Origin: Cellulomonas cellasea
GTDB lineage: Bacteria > Actinomycetota > Actinomycetes > Actinomycetales > Cellulomonadaceae
Reading direction: 5' to 3'
Length of the DNA stretch: 64,000 nt
NCBI RefSeq assembly: GCF_006538745.1
Contig: NZ_BJLR01000028.1
Coordinates: 60,378 to 124,377, forward strand
The notes under the pieces are model-generated. The model was given only the letters and a program-made list of their open reading frames with translations. It made no database searches and was not told where the DNA came from. Both the position numbers and the translations under genes were made by a program. Positions 41,382-49,323 of this stretch are shown here, piece by piece. Within the stretch, counting starts at the first letter, position 1. Every line of letters starts with the position of its first letter.

Positions 41382-42226
41382 CGTCGTCGCGCCTCGATCC
41401 GGGCACGGATGATGTCGATCACCTGCGCGCCTTCCGCGGGCTGGTTCCGGCGTAGGTACCAGAGCAGCACGTCCGTGGCTCGGTCGTGGACGACACCGGG
41501 GTGCGCGTCCAGGATCGCTTCGGCCTCCATCTCGTCGGCCGACGCGAGGAGCACGATGAGGGGCTGGATCTCGTCGACCCCGCGCACCAGGAGGCGGAAG
41601 TCGTCGAGGTCCATGTTCTCGATCTCGGCGAACGCCACGTCGAGCCCTGCCTCGAGTGTGCGTGTTAGCACTCGGAGGTTCAGTTGCGCGACCTGCCCAT
41701 CGTGCGTGTCGAGATCCTCGGCACGCAGCCGCAAGAGCTCGAGCGCGAGCGAGCTCGTGAGCTCCGGATGTGCGCGCACGACGATGTAGGCGTCCATCCA
41801 CGCCCATGCATCGACGAAGGACTCGAGGGTCTGCTGGAGGGCGTCGACCTCGACGCCCGAGTCGTTGTCCAGCAGCACCAGCGTCCGGACTCCGCGCCGC
41901 TCGACGATGAGCTGGACCGGCTCGCCGGTCCGCGCCGCTCCGCTGCTCCGCGGAGGTGTCCGGCCAGCGTCGAAGAGTTCCCGCCTGGCAAGGTCGACGA
42001 AGGCGTCGCCGCGTGGGTCGGCCGCCCGGACGAAGGCTTCTAATGCGTCGAGCGCCGCGTCGGACTGCTCCGACTCGCGCAGCAGCGCGGCCAGGTTCCA
42101 CCACGCGGCCGCCAGCAGGGGGTCCTGGGCGACGACACGGCGGTACAGCTCCGTAGCTTCAGCGCTCCGGCCTGCGTGCTGCAGCTCCATCGCGCGCTGG
42201 AACAGGTACGCCGTGGGCTGGCTCAT
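41378..42226 (-). CDS. TPR-containing protein of the CHAT operon
   Basis: A 282-aa soluble protein. The N-terminus has about two TPR units (AYLFQRAMELQHAGRSAEAT, LYRRVVAQDPLLAAAWWNLA, then LLRESEQSDAALDALEAFVR). The remaining 190 residues do not match a family I recognise; they contain LIVERRGVRTLVLLDNDSGV and FAEIENMDLDDFRLLVRGVD, rich in acidic residues and leucine. It overlaps both neighbours by 4 nt (ATGA), which implies fixed stoichiometric expression. Likely an adaptor or sensor between the membrane protein and the CHAT protein. Confidence 0.75.
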   Translation of the reverse strand: MSQPTAYLFQRAMELQHAGRSAEATELYRRVVAQDPLLAAAWWNLAALLRESEQSDAALDALEAFVRAADPRGDAFVDLARRELFDAGRTPPRSSGAARTGEPVQLIVERRGVRTLVLLDNDSGVEVDALQQTLESFVDAWAWMDAYIVVRAHPELTSSLALELLRLRAEDLDTHDGQVAQLNLRVLTRTLEAGLDVAFAEIENMDLDDFRLLVRGVDEIQPLIVLLASADEMEAEAILDAHPGVVHDRATDVLLWYLRRNQPAEGAQVIDIIRARIEARRR

Positions 42227-42735
42227 CTCGACGCCGGCGACCCGAGGATCAACAGGACGCTCGCAGCCACGAGCAGCACACCCGACACCTGACAGGTGAT
42301 GGCCGCCAGCAGCAGACGTGCGCGCACGTCGTTCCCTCGCTGTGTGTCGACCAGCTCCACCAGCCTGGACATCGTCGTCTTCCTGCGCGCGAAGTCGTCG
42401 TCGCGGCGCCAGAGCGCAGGCAGTTGGCGCGCGAGCTCCCCCGGATCGACCAGCCGCGCGCGGCTGGGAACAGACGTGCCGATCGCGAGGACGGCAGCGG
42501 CAACGAACGCGGCCGTGGCCACCGCGAGCAGGGCGCGGGGCCCGCCGGGCAGCGTGAAGCCCTCCTGCCTGGTGACCAGGGCTGAGAGCGCGAAGAAGAG
42601 CGCAACTAGGCCGCCTGATGCCGTGATGACGGAGGCACCGCGTGCTTCGAGCGACGCACGCCGCGAGTCCTCCGCGGTGACCAGGTCCGTAACATAGTCC
42701 GCGAAGACGGTCTGCTCGCCGCGTGGGTCAGCCAC
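42223..42735 (-). CDS. Three-TM membrane protein of the CHAT operon, possible effector
   Basis: A 170-aa protein. A cytosolic N-terminus (GEQTVFADYVTDLVTAEDSR RASLEARG) leads into TM1 (ASGGLVALFFALSALV, about 37-58) and TM2 (ALLAVATAAFVAAAVLAIG, about 68-90). A ~50-residue cytoplasmic loop with RRDDDFARRKTTMSRLVELV follows, and TM3 (ITCQVSGVLLVAASVLLIL) is near the C-terminus. The layout resembles small membrane effectors of the SLATT or Pycsar-effector kind, but the similarity is architectural only. GTG start; overlaps the upstream small gene by 8 nt and the TPR gene by 4 nt. Confidence 0.72.
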   Translation of the reverse strand: MADPRGEQTVFADYVTDLVTAEDSRRASLEARGASVITASGGLVALFFALSALVTRQEGFTLPGGPRALLAVATAAFVAAAVLAIGTSVPSRARLVDPGELARQLPALWRRDDDFARRKTTMSRLVELVDTQRGNDVRARLLLAAITCQVSGVLLVAASVLLILGSPASR

Positions 42736-42934
42736 GGGAGTCTGTCACCCTCGGGCCGTCGTCAGCCGGCCCTGGGACGCCGTCGCTCGCGGCTGCATCG
42801 ACGCGGTCGTCGCTGAAGGACGCCACGACCCGCGGCCTGCCACCTCGCCGGGTCCGCACCATGGGCAGGGGCGCCCACGGGTCGGTCGCCTCTGACGGTT
42901 CAGCGCCCGGCAGGTCCGCGTCGTCGCGTTGCAT
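42728..42934 (-). CDS. Small acidic protein at the head of the CHAT operon
   Basis: A 68-aa frame beginning MQRDDADLPGAEPSEATDPW and containing MVRTRRGGRPRVVASFSDDR. It is probably disordered. The ATG at 42934 has GGGGTGGGG just upstream, and its stop overlaps the membrane-protein start by 8 nt. This coupling is the main support; there is no recognised domain. It could also be an untranslated leader, since the frame stays open to 43078. Confidence 0.5.
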   Translation of the reverse strand: MQRDDADLPGAEPSEATDPWAPLPMVRTRRGGRPRVVASFSDDRVDAAASDGVPGPADDGPRVTDSRG

Positions 42935-43154
42935 GCCCCACCCCCGGGAGCTCGCACCAGACTGCCAGCGTAGCGCCGAAGCCTCCCGCGGCTCTGCATG
43001 CATCTTCGGCGCAAAGGGGCGGTCGCAGTAGCGTCGGGTGCAAGCCGATCCGCTCGTCGCTGGGCTACGCCTCTTCACGGGTCAGATCCCGACTTGCAGG
43101 TCACTGCCACTGACGAGGACGAGTTCGCGTGGACTGGTTCGCGTCCACACGAGT
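42935..43154 (-). promoter_or_regulatory. Upstream region of the CHAT operon
   Basis: About 220 bp with no gene of its own. On the minus strand it contains GCTACGCTGG about 40 nt before the ATG at 42934. This has a TACGCT -10-like hexamer, but no clear -35 partner, so the promoter is not fixed. Confidence 0.3.
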
Positions 43155-43195
43155 GGCGCTGAGGGGACTCGAACCCCTGCCCCCCTGAATCGGAA
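43155..43195 (-). other. tRNA-like 3' fragment (possible att-site scar)
   Basis: The minus strand reads AGGGGTTCGAGTCCCCT, a perfect T-arm (5-bp stem with TTCGAGT loop), followed by CAGCGCC-A, a plausible 3' acceptor strand and discriminator. No GGCGCTG partner or anticodon arm is found in the 100 nt on its 5' side, so this is not a whole tRNA. Such fragments are typical scars of elements that integrated into tRNA or tmRNA genes. It does not match the 3' end of the CAA tRNA at 36756. Confidence 0.55.
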
Positions 43196-43437
43196 CGCCG
43201 TTCTCACGATTCCAAGAGTCTGGGGCTCATCTCGACCCATCTCGCTGTGACCTGCCCGAACGCCGGGATCGGTGTGGTGCGGATGAGAAATGCTAGACAG
43301 ATCTGGCGGCTTCTAGCGCCTCTTCGCCGACAATAAGTGTCCATTAAGTGTCCAGCCTCCCGTCGCAGAGCGCCAGATCGGACGCCCGCCTCCCCCTCGG
43401 TGTGGTGCCCCCCGCGGTCATCTCGCTCATCGCCCGG
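43196..43437. other. Gene-free spacer between tRNA-like scar and repeat cluster
   Basis: No gene supported. The duplicated short phrase AAGTGTCCA/TAAGTGTCC near 43335-43360 and stop codons in all frames suggest decayed element DNA. Confidence 0.35.
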
Positions 43438-43596
43438 GATGACGGGTCGGTGGGCCATAGCCCCGCCGATGACGGGGAACGGCCAGCTGCCGCGGATCCG
43501 ATGTCGGCCGAAGCTCCTGCAACCCGTCATCCCTCGACGCGAACGCCTTGTCGGATGACGTGGTCGGCCGCGTCATCAGTGGCGCTGGCCGTCATC
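43438..43596. repeat. Cluster of GATGACG motifs upstream of the Tad locus
   Basis: GATGACGGGT occurs at 43438-43447; GATGACGGGG at 43468; its exact reverse complement ACCCGTCATC at 43522-43531; GATGACG at 43554; CGTCATC at 43571 and 43590. The pair at 43554/43571 forms an inverted repeat with a 10-nt spacer. Six copies in 160 bp, directly upstream of the first Tad-locus gene, suggest a multi-site operator. Confidence 0.6.
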
Positions 43597-43688
43597 GTGC
43601 CCAGGACCACGGGTGCCGTCGCCATCATCGGCGCGGCTACACCTTGTGCGGATCGTCTCCCGTGTCCATACGACGCGAGGAGGCCACC

Positions 43689-44521
43689 ATGACGACCAAG
43701 ATCGAGCGACTGACGGGCGAGACGCGCGTCCCGGCCATCACGCGTGGCCGACAAGGGCTTCTCGACGCCCTCACCGCCGTCGACGCGGAAGGCTGGAACT
43801 CCCGCGTCGGCACGGCGCTGCTGCAGTACATCCGGACGCAGCTCGTGCGTCCGTTGGCGATCGACCTCGGCGTCCGCGGCGCCGCAGCGTCGCAGGCTGA
43901 GGCGACGGCGTGGGAGGCCGTCTGGGTCGCGATGACGAAGCCCTCGCTGCGCTCGGCCGGCTCGCCGTGGGGGGTGCTCTGGCAGGTCGCTCGCCGCGCC
44001 GTGCTCGGTGAGGTCGTCGCGCGCAGTTCGCGACGAACGAGCGCCGCGCACGCACGCTCGCCGCTGCAGTGCGGGAAGGAGAGCTGAGCCCGCCAATCGC
44101 TCTCGAGGTGGTCATGGCCGACGGGCACGAGCCCGCGAGCGCCGACTACGGACCCGTGGGCGAGGTCGTCTGGCGTGAGCTGCTCGCGTCCGCGGATCAT
44201 GCGTTGGTCGAGGTGGGGTGGCCGCCTGATGAGGCCGCGAGGATCGTCGACGCGGTGCTGTGCATGCCGACGACACCGGACTCGCGGTGCACGATCGTGG
44301 GCTGGCGGCTGCTGGCGGTCGACCTGGAGGTGCCGCCGTGGCAGGCCCGCCGCCTCGCACTGGCTCTGCGCGGCACCGCCTCGGCACCGGGAGTCCTGCC
44401 GCTGCTGGTGACCGACGGGGAGTCCGCGCTCTGCGACGAGCGTGTGCGGAACGCGCTGCTGGCGACGCGGGACCGTTCCCGGACCTCCGACGCCGGGCGT
44501 GAGCGACGCCGAGCCGCGTAG
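43689..44521 (+). pseudogene. Sigma-factor-like first gene of the Tad locus, frameshifted
   Basis: Translation starts at the ATG at 43689 (GAGGAGG 8 nt upstream) and reads 132 aa. AWEAVWVAMTKPSLRSAGSP and GVLWQVARRAVLGEVV resemble sigma-70 region 2. Near 44030 coding sense jumps frame: the frame that reads FATNERRARTLAAAVREGEL, then ALEVVMADGHEPASADYG, continues naturally to 44521. One lost base (or two gained) around 44025-44032 explains it. Joined, the protein would be about 277 aa. The cause could be a real mutation or a sequencing error; the sigma relationship is weak. Confidence 0.55.
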
Positions 44522-44759
44522 ACGAGCGTCATGCACAGCTGGGTTGCCCGTGGAGATATCCACAGATGCGGGTGTGGCGGGCGCATGTTGTCCCTCTCCT
44601 GCGCCTACCTGCTGTCATGAGGACTGCGCGAGTGCACCCAAGTGCGCCGAGGACCGGGGTTCCCGGCTCGCCCGGTTGGGTGTGGAATGGGAATCAGCCG
44701 GTCGGTATCGACGGCAAGCAGGTGGGTCACGTGCGGTCCGCAGGGGGCGGTGATCGCCG

Positions 44760-45347
44760 ATGAGTCAGCGGTCGAGAACGGCTCGCGTCTCGCTCGCGCT
44801 CGTGTGCCTGCTGTCGGCCAGCGCGCTCGCGTCGTGCTCACCCGGAGACGCTGAAGCGGACCCCTCGCCGACGCCGACATCGGTCAAGCCGTCGAGTCCG
44901 ACTGCGACGCCCACGCCGACCACTGATCCTGAAGTCGCCGCAGCTCAGGCGGCGATCCTCGACGCGTATCGCGGCTTCTGGGCGGCGCAGACGACAGCCC
45001 TCGGCGATCCCGTGGCCGAGCCGCCGGCGGAACTCGCTGTCCACGCCGTTGACAAGGCCTTCGCTGGAGTCGGCGAGGCGCTCTTCGAGTATCGGCGTCA
45101 GGGCATCGTGATGGTCGGGGCGCCTACGCTCGACCCGGTCGTCGACACGGTCGATCGTGCGACCTCCACCGCTCATGTCACGGACTGCGTCGACTCGAGC
45201 GACTGGACCCCGATCTTCCGTGACACCGGAGAATCTGCCGCGGCCGAGAACCAGTCCCCTCGGCTCGTCGTCGAGGCGTGGGCGATCGTCTATGACGGCC
45301 GTTGGGTCATCCGAGAGACGCTCATCCACAGGGATCGACCGTGCTGA
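44760..45347 (+). CDS. Small secreted lipoprotein of the Tad locus
   Basis: A 195-aa lipoprotein. The signal peptide TARVSLALVCLLSASALASC has lipobox LASC (Cys near 26), followed by a Pro/Thr/Ser-rich linker and a ~140-residue domain. AILDAYRGFWAAQTTALGDP and DGRWVIRETLIHRDRPC are typical of a SnoaL/NTF2-like cone fold seen in actinobacterial lipoproteins. It is a recurrent companion of actinobacterial Tad clusters; role unknown. The stop overlaps the GTG of the next gene. Confidence 0.75.
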   Translation: MSQRSRTARVSLALVCLLSASALASCSPGDAEADPSPTPTSVKPSSPTATPTPTTDPEVAAAQAAILDAYRGFWAAQTTALGDPVAEPPAELAVHAVDKAFAGVGEALFEYRRQGIVMVGAPTLDPVVDTVDRATSTAHVTDCVDSSDWTPIFRDTGESAAAENQSPRLVVEAWAIVYDGRWVIRETLIHRDRPC

Positions 45348-46261
45348 CGCCCGCGCGAGGTATGTCCACGGGGCTGCTGGCGGCGTTTCTGCTGTGCGCC
45401 GCTGCGACGTCTGCCGAGAGCGGGCCTGCACCCGTCTGCCCGCCCACCGTGCCGACCTGCACGGTCTCCGTGGAACGACCGGGAACACCGAGCGCCCCTG
45501 TTGCTGTCGATGCGCCCGCTCCCGGCGCACCTGGCGACCGCGTGTGCGTTGTGGATCTGACCGGTGAGACGGTGCCGTGCCGCAGCGCCTTCGGGTGGTT
45601 CAACGACTCCGACGACTGCTACTACGGGCTGCTCGATCCTCAGCCGCCGGGTGACGATCCGCTGTGGCAGGGGAACTACCCGAGCGGCGCCATGTACCAG
45701 GTCAGCTGCACCGGGCCGCTGCCCGGAACGAACGGCGGCTGGACGTGGCTGCCCACGCCGCCGCCGGGCTTCGGTGGCGTCTCGGTGACGCCCGCGGAGC
45801 TGGCGTCGCGCGCGGTGGATCGGATGCAGCTCGTTGGGCCGGCGATCGGAATCACGGTTCCGCCCGACCGGCTCGGGCTGGTCGGGGTCCCGGTCTGGCT
45901 GTGGACCGAGGTCTCGCCCACGACCTGGGGGCCCAACTCCGCGACGGCATCCGTGCCAGGGCTGTCGGTCACCGCGACGGCGCAAGTGCAGGAGATCCGG
46001 TGGGACATGGGCGACGGCAACGCGGTCGTGTGCCCGAACGCCGGGACACCCTGGTACGAGGGCGGCATCGAGTCCCCGACCTGTGACCACATCTACGAGC
46101 AGCCTTCGGTCGGTCAGCCGGACGACGCCTACACGGTCACCGCGACCTCCACCTGGGACGTCACCTGGAGTGGTGGAGGCGCATCCGGATCACTGACGCT
46201 CACGCGCTCGTCGTCGACGACGGTGCGCATCGGCGAGCTCCAAGTGCTCGTCACCGGTTGA
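45341..46261 (+). CDS. Secreted PKD-like protein of the Tad locus
   Basis: A 306-aa exported protein. The signal peptide is STGLLAAFLLCAAATSAES. Several Cys-containing segments (PAPVCPPTVPTCTVSVE, DDCYYGLLDP) follow. Near residue 210 a PKD-type element begins: RWDMGDGNAVVCPNAG, then SPTCDHIYEQPS and YTVTATSTWDVTWSGGG. PKD folds typically mediate extracellular adhesion. I use the GTG at 45341, which overlaps the previous stop (GTGCTGA); an ATG at 45362 is the alternative. Confidence 0.72.
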   Translation: MLTPARGMSTGLLAAFLLCAAATSAESGPAPVCPPTVPTCTVSVERPGTPSAPVAVDAPAPGAPGDRVCVVDLTGETVPCRSAFGWFNDSDDCYYGLLDPQPPGDDPLWQGNYPSGAMYQVSCTGPLPGTNGGWTWLPTPPPGFGGVSVTPAELASRAVDRMQLVGPAIGITVPPDRLGLVGVPVWLWTEVSPTTWGPNSATASVPGLSVTATAQVQEIRWDMGDGNAVVCPNAGTPWYEGGIESPTCDHIYEQPSVGQPDDAYTVTATSTWDVTWSGGGASGSLTLTRSSSTTVRIGELQVLVTG

Positions 46262-46299
46262 GCCCCTCGCCCACGCGGGCACGTCATCGGAGCACCACC

Positions 46300-46982
46300 A
46301 TGACGACAGGCACCACCCCAGCCTCCACGGCCGCTAACGGCCGGACGACCGCTCCGCTGCGGGCACCCGTCCTCATCCCGCCGAGGTCGCGGCGCCGGCC
46401 CGGGTTAATGGTGGCCGGCATCGTGCTGGCACTCGTCGGCGCGCTCGGGGCGGCGTGGCTCGTGGCGTCGGCCAGCGACCGCACGCGGTCGTCGTCCTCG
46501 CCCGCGACGTTCCCTACGGCGCGACGTTGACCGAGCAGGACCTGACCGTCGGTGACGTGGCGCTGGACCCGACGATCGAGTCAATCCCCGCCGAGCAGCT
46601 CGAGGGGCTCGTGGGGCAGGTCGCGGGCGCGACGCTCGTGGTCGGCTCCGTGCTGGCGCCCGCGCAGGTGGGACCGGCCGGTCCGCCACTCGCCGGTGAG
46701 GTGCTCGTTCCCCTCCCGCTCGAGCCGGCTCGCATGCCCGCCGGCGGGCTGACCGCCGGTGACCGGTTGCTGGTCGTGGACACCCCGGCCGCGCAGGCGG
46801 AACCGCCGAAGGAGACCCCGGTCACGCTGGAGGCGAGCGTCGCGCGGGTCGGTGCGCCGGACTTGAACGGTGTCGTCGTCGTCGACCTCGTCGCGGCGGC
46901 CGAGGACGGCCCCGCTCTGGCTGCCAGGGCGGCGACGGGCCGGTTCGCGCTCGTGGTCCTGCCTGCTGGGGAGGAACGATGA
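46300..46982 (+). pseudogene. SAF-domain (CpaB/RcpC-like) protein, frameshifted
   Basis: The ATG at 46300 opens a Pro/Arg-rich N-terminus and one TM (LMVAGIVLALVGALGAAWLV). The SAF domain, expected directly after ASASDRT, continues in another frame as AVVVLARDVPYGATLTEQDL, then VGQVAGATLVVGSVLAPAQV, to 46982. One missing base near 46485-46492 (within CGCACGCGGTCG) restores a single ~227-aa protein. CpaB-like SAF proteins assemble the pilus outer parts. As read, the product would be truncated after the TM. Confidence 0.6.
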
Positions 46983-47752
46983 CGTTGCTCGCGCTCTGCT
47001 CGGCTTCCGGGGCGCCGGGGGTGACGACCACGGCCCTGGCGTTGGGTTGGGTGTGGCCGCTGGTGCACCGCGAGCGACGGGTGCTCGTCGTGGACGGTGA
47101 CCCTGCTGGGTCCGGGGTCCTTCCGGGCTACCTGCATGCGGGCGTCGTTGCGGGCGGTGGTGTGCTGGCGCTCGCCGCTGAGCGCAGCCGCCCCGGACCG
47201 GATGCGTTCCTCGATGAGGCGCTCGCACTCGACCCGGCGGGCAGTCGCATGGTGCTGCTGGGGTTCACGTCGACCGCGCAGGCGCGGACCGTGACGCCGG
47301 TGTGGGAGGCGCTGGCCGACGCGGCGCGTGCGTTGGACGCGGCCGGTGTGGACGTGGTGGTGGATGCCGGTCGCCTCGGTCACCGGTACGAGCCGACCGT
47401 CCTGTTCCAGGCTGCCGATGCTGTGGTCGCGGTGCTGGGGTCGAGCCTGCGCGCCGTGACGACGACTGCTGCCGCTCTGCGCGACCTGCGTGCGTCCCGT
47501 GGGCCGGGATCAAGAACGACGGCCGTGGTGGTCGGCGAGCGGCGGCCGTACTCGGCGCGTGAGATCAGCAGCGAGCTCGGGGTCGCGCCGCTGCCTGCTG
47601 TGGCGGTGGATCCGTGGGCCGCGGGTGCGCTGGCGGAGGCCGGGTCGACGGGCTGGAGGTTCGAGCGCTCGGCCCTGCTGCGCTCGGCTCGCGACCTCGC
47701 CCAGAACCTGCGCACCGCGGCCACGACCGTGCCGGCGGCGGTCGGGTCATGA
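46979..47752 (+). CDS. TadZ/CpaE-like ParA-superfamily protein
   Basis: A 257-aa MinD/ParA-like protein presumed to place the pilus machine. The P-loop region SASGAPGVTTTALALGWVWP lacks the signature lysine of Walker A, as in other actinobacterial TadZ-like proteins. VLVVDGDPAGSGVLPGYLH and DVVVDAGRLGHRYEPT are the corresponding switch and Walker B-like strands. ATP binding is doubtful. It overlaps both neighbours by 4 nt. Confidence 0.78.
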   Translation: MTLLALCSASGAPGVTTTALALGWVWPLVHRERRVLVVDGDPAGSGVLPGYLHAGVVAGGGVLALAAERSRPGPDAFLDEALALDPAGSRMVLLGFTSTAQARTVTPVWEALADAARALDAAGVDVVVDAGRLGHRYEPTVLFQAADAVVAVLGSSLRAVTTTAAALRDLRASRGPGSRTTAVVVGERRPYSAREISSELGVAPLPAVAVDPWAAGALAEAGSTGWRFERSALLRSARDLAQNLRTAATTVPAAVGS

Positions 47753-49323
47753 GCCCGCAGGAACGGTGGACGCCAGATCCGCACGCGGCACGACCGGCGA
47801 ACGGCACCGCTGCCGTGAACAGCCACGCTTCGGTCGCGGAGCTGTCCGACCTAACTGCGTCCCGCGTGCGACATCAGCGCAACGGCACGAAGCAGGACGC
47901 CGGCCGTGCGGCCGCGGCGATCCCGATGTCGCTGCGCGAGCCCCGCGAGTCGGTCGACGCCGGCCCTGCGGCGCCGGACCCGGCCGTTGTGCGCCAGGTG
48001 CGCCGGTCGGTCGCGGAACGTCTGGCCGCGCGTCTGCAGGTCGAGCAGGTCACCGACCACACCGCCCGACGGGAGCTGGCGCGGGCGCTGGTCGCGGACG
48101 AGCTGGCCGAGCACGCCCGGCGGCGGGTCCGTGAGGGCGCCGACCCGTGGCCGGTCGAGGCGGAGATGGCCATGGCCCGCGCCGTCATGGCCGCGCTTTT
48201 TGGGCTGGGCCGTCTGCAGCCGCTCGTCGACGACCCGGACGTGGAGAACATCGAGGTCGACGGGCACGAGTCCGTGTGGGTGTCCTACGCCGACGGCCAC
48301 GACCGACGTGCCGCGCCGGTCGCTGAGTCCGACGACGAGCTCATCGAGATCGTGCAGCTCCTCGCGGCGCGCAGCGGGTCCGCCGAGCGCACCTTCTCTT
48401 CCGCCCACCCGGCCCTGCACCTGCGCCTCGACGACGGCTCCCGCCTCGCAGCGATCGCCTGGGTCACCCCACGCCCGCACCTGGTCATCCGCCGGCACCG
48501 CGTCCGCGACGTCGACCTCGACGACCTCGTCCGCCTGGGCACCCTCGACACTGCCCTGGTCGGGTTCCTGCGAGCCGCGATCGGCGCAGGTAAGAACATC
48601 GTCGTCACCGGGCTGCAGAACGCCGGAAAGACCACCCTCATCCGCGCGCTGGCCAACGAGTTCCCGCCGATGGAACGGTTCGCCACGATCGAGAAGGAGT
48701 ATGAGCTCCACCTGCACGACCTCCCCCACCGCCACCTCCGCGTCGTCGCGATGGAAGGCCGCGAAGGGTCAGCAGAGAAGGACGCCCACGGGCGCCGAGC
48801 CGGCGAGATCACCCTGACCGACCTCGTCACCGATGCCCTGCGGATGAACCTGCGACGGATCATCGTCGGCGAGGTCCGCGGCCCCGAGGTCCTGCCGATG
48901 CTTGAGGCGATGTCGACCGGTGACGGGTCGCTGTGCACGCTGCACGCCCGCACCGCACAGCACGCCATCGACCGCATCGTCACCCTGTGCCTGTCCGCGG
49001 GGGTGTCCATGACGGAGGCCTTCGCCTACCGGCTCCTGGCCGGGTCCGTCGACCTGCTTGTCCACGTGACGCTGCTCGACTGGTCCACGGCCGGTGGGCC
49101 GAAGCATCGGTTCGTGTCCCAGGTCGTCGAGATCAGCGGGCTTGGCGAAGGCCTGCGACCTGCCACGACCACAGTGTTCGGCCCGGGACCGGACGGGCGC
49201 GCGGTTCCTCTGCACCGGCCTGCGTGCCTGGACGACCTCGTGCGCGCCGGGTTCGACCCGGCGTTCCTCGACCACACCGCGGGCACCTGGACCACCGACA
49301 TCAAGGACCGGGGGACGCGATGA
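47749..49323 (+). CDS. tadA: TadA/CpaF-type secretion ATPase
   Basis: A 524-aa hexameric secretion ATPase that powers pilus assembly. The N-terminal domain contains DPDVENIEVDGHESVWVSYA. Walker A is IVVTGLQNAGKTTLIRALAN near residue 285, the Asp/His boxes include ATIEKEYELHLHDLPHRHLR, and Walker B plus motif is RIIVGEVRGPEVLPMLEAMS, then GDGSLCTLHARTAQHAID. It is preceded by ~100 residues of variable N-terminus. Translationally coupled (ATGA) to the TadZ-like gene. Confidence 0.92.
   Translation: MSPQERWTPDPHAARPANGTAAVNSHASVAELSDLTASRVRHQRNGTKQDAGRAAAAIPMSLREPRESVDAGPAAPDPAVVRQVRRSVAERLAARLQVEQVTDHTARRELARALVADELAEHARRRVREGADPWPVEAEMAMARAVMAALFGLGRLQPLVDDPDVENIEVDGHESVWVSYADGHDRRAAPVAESDDELIEIVQLLAARSGSAERTFSSAHPALHLRLDDGSRLAAIAWVTPRPHLVIRRHRVRDVDLDDLVRLGTLDTALVGFLRAAIGAGKNIVVTGLQNAGKTTLIRALANEFPPMERFATIEKEYELHLHDLPHRHLRVVAMEGREGSAEKDAHGRRAGEITLTDLVTDALRMNLRRIIVGEVRGPEVLPMLEAMSTGDGSLCTLHARTAQHAIDRIVTLCLSAGVSMTEAFAYRLLAGSVDLLVHVTLLDWSTAGGPKHRFVSQVVEISGLGEGLRPATTTVFGPGPDGRAVPLHRPACLDDLVRAGFDPAFLDHTAGTWTTDIKDRGTR

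Noticed and set aside
43038..43250. Small plus-strand frame over the tRNA-like fragment
   Set aside because: It contains the phrase GAEGTRTPAPLN, which is what translating the complement of a tRNA T-arm usually gives; not a gene.
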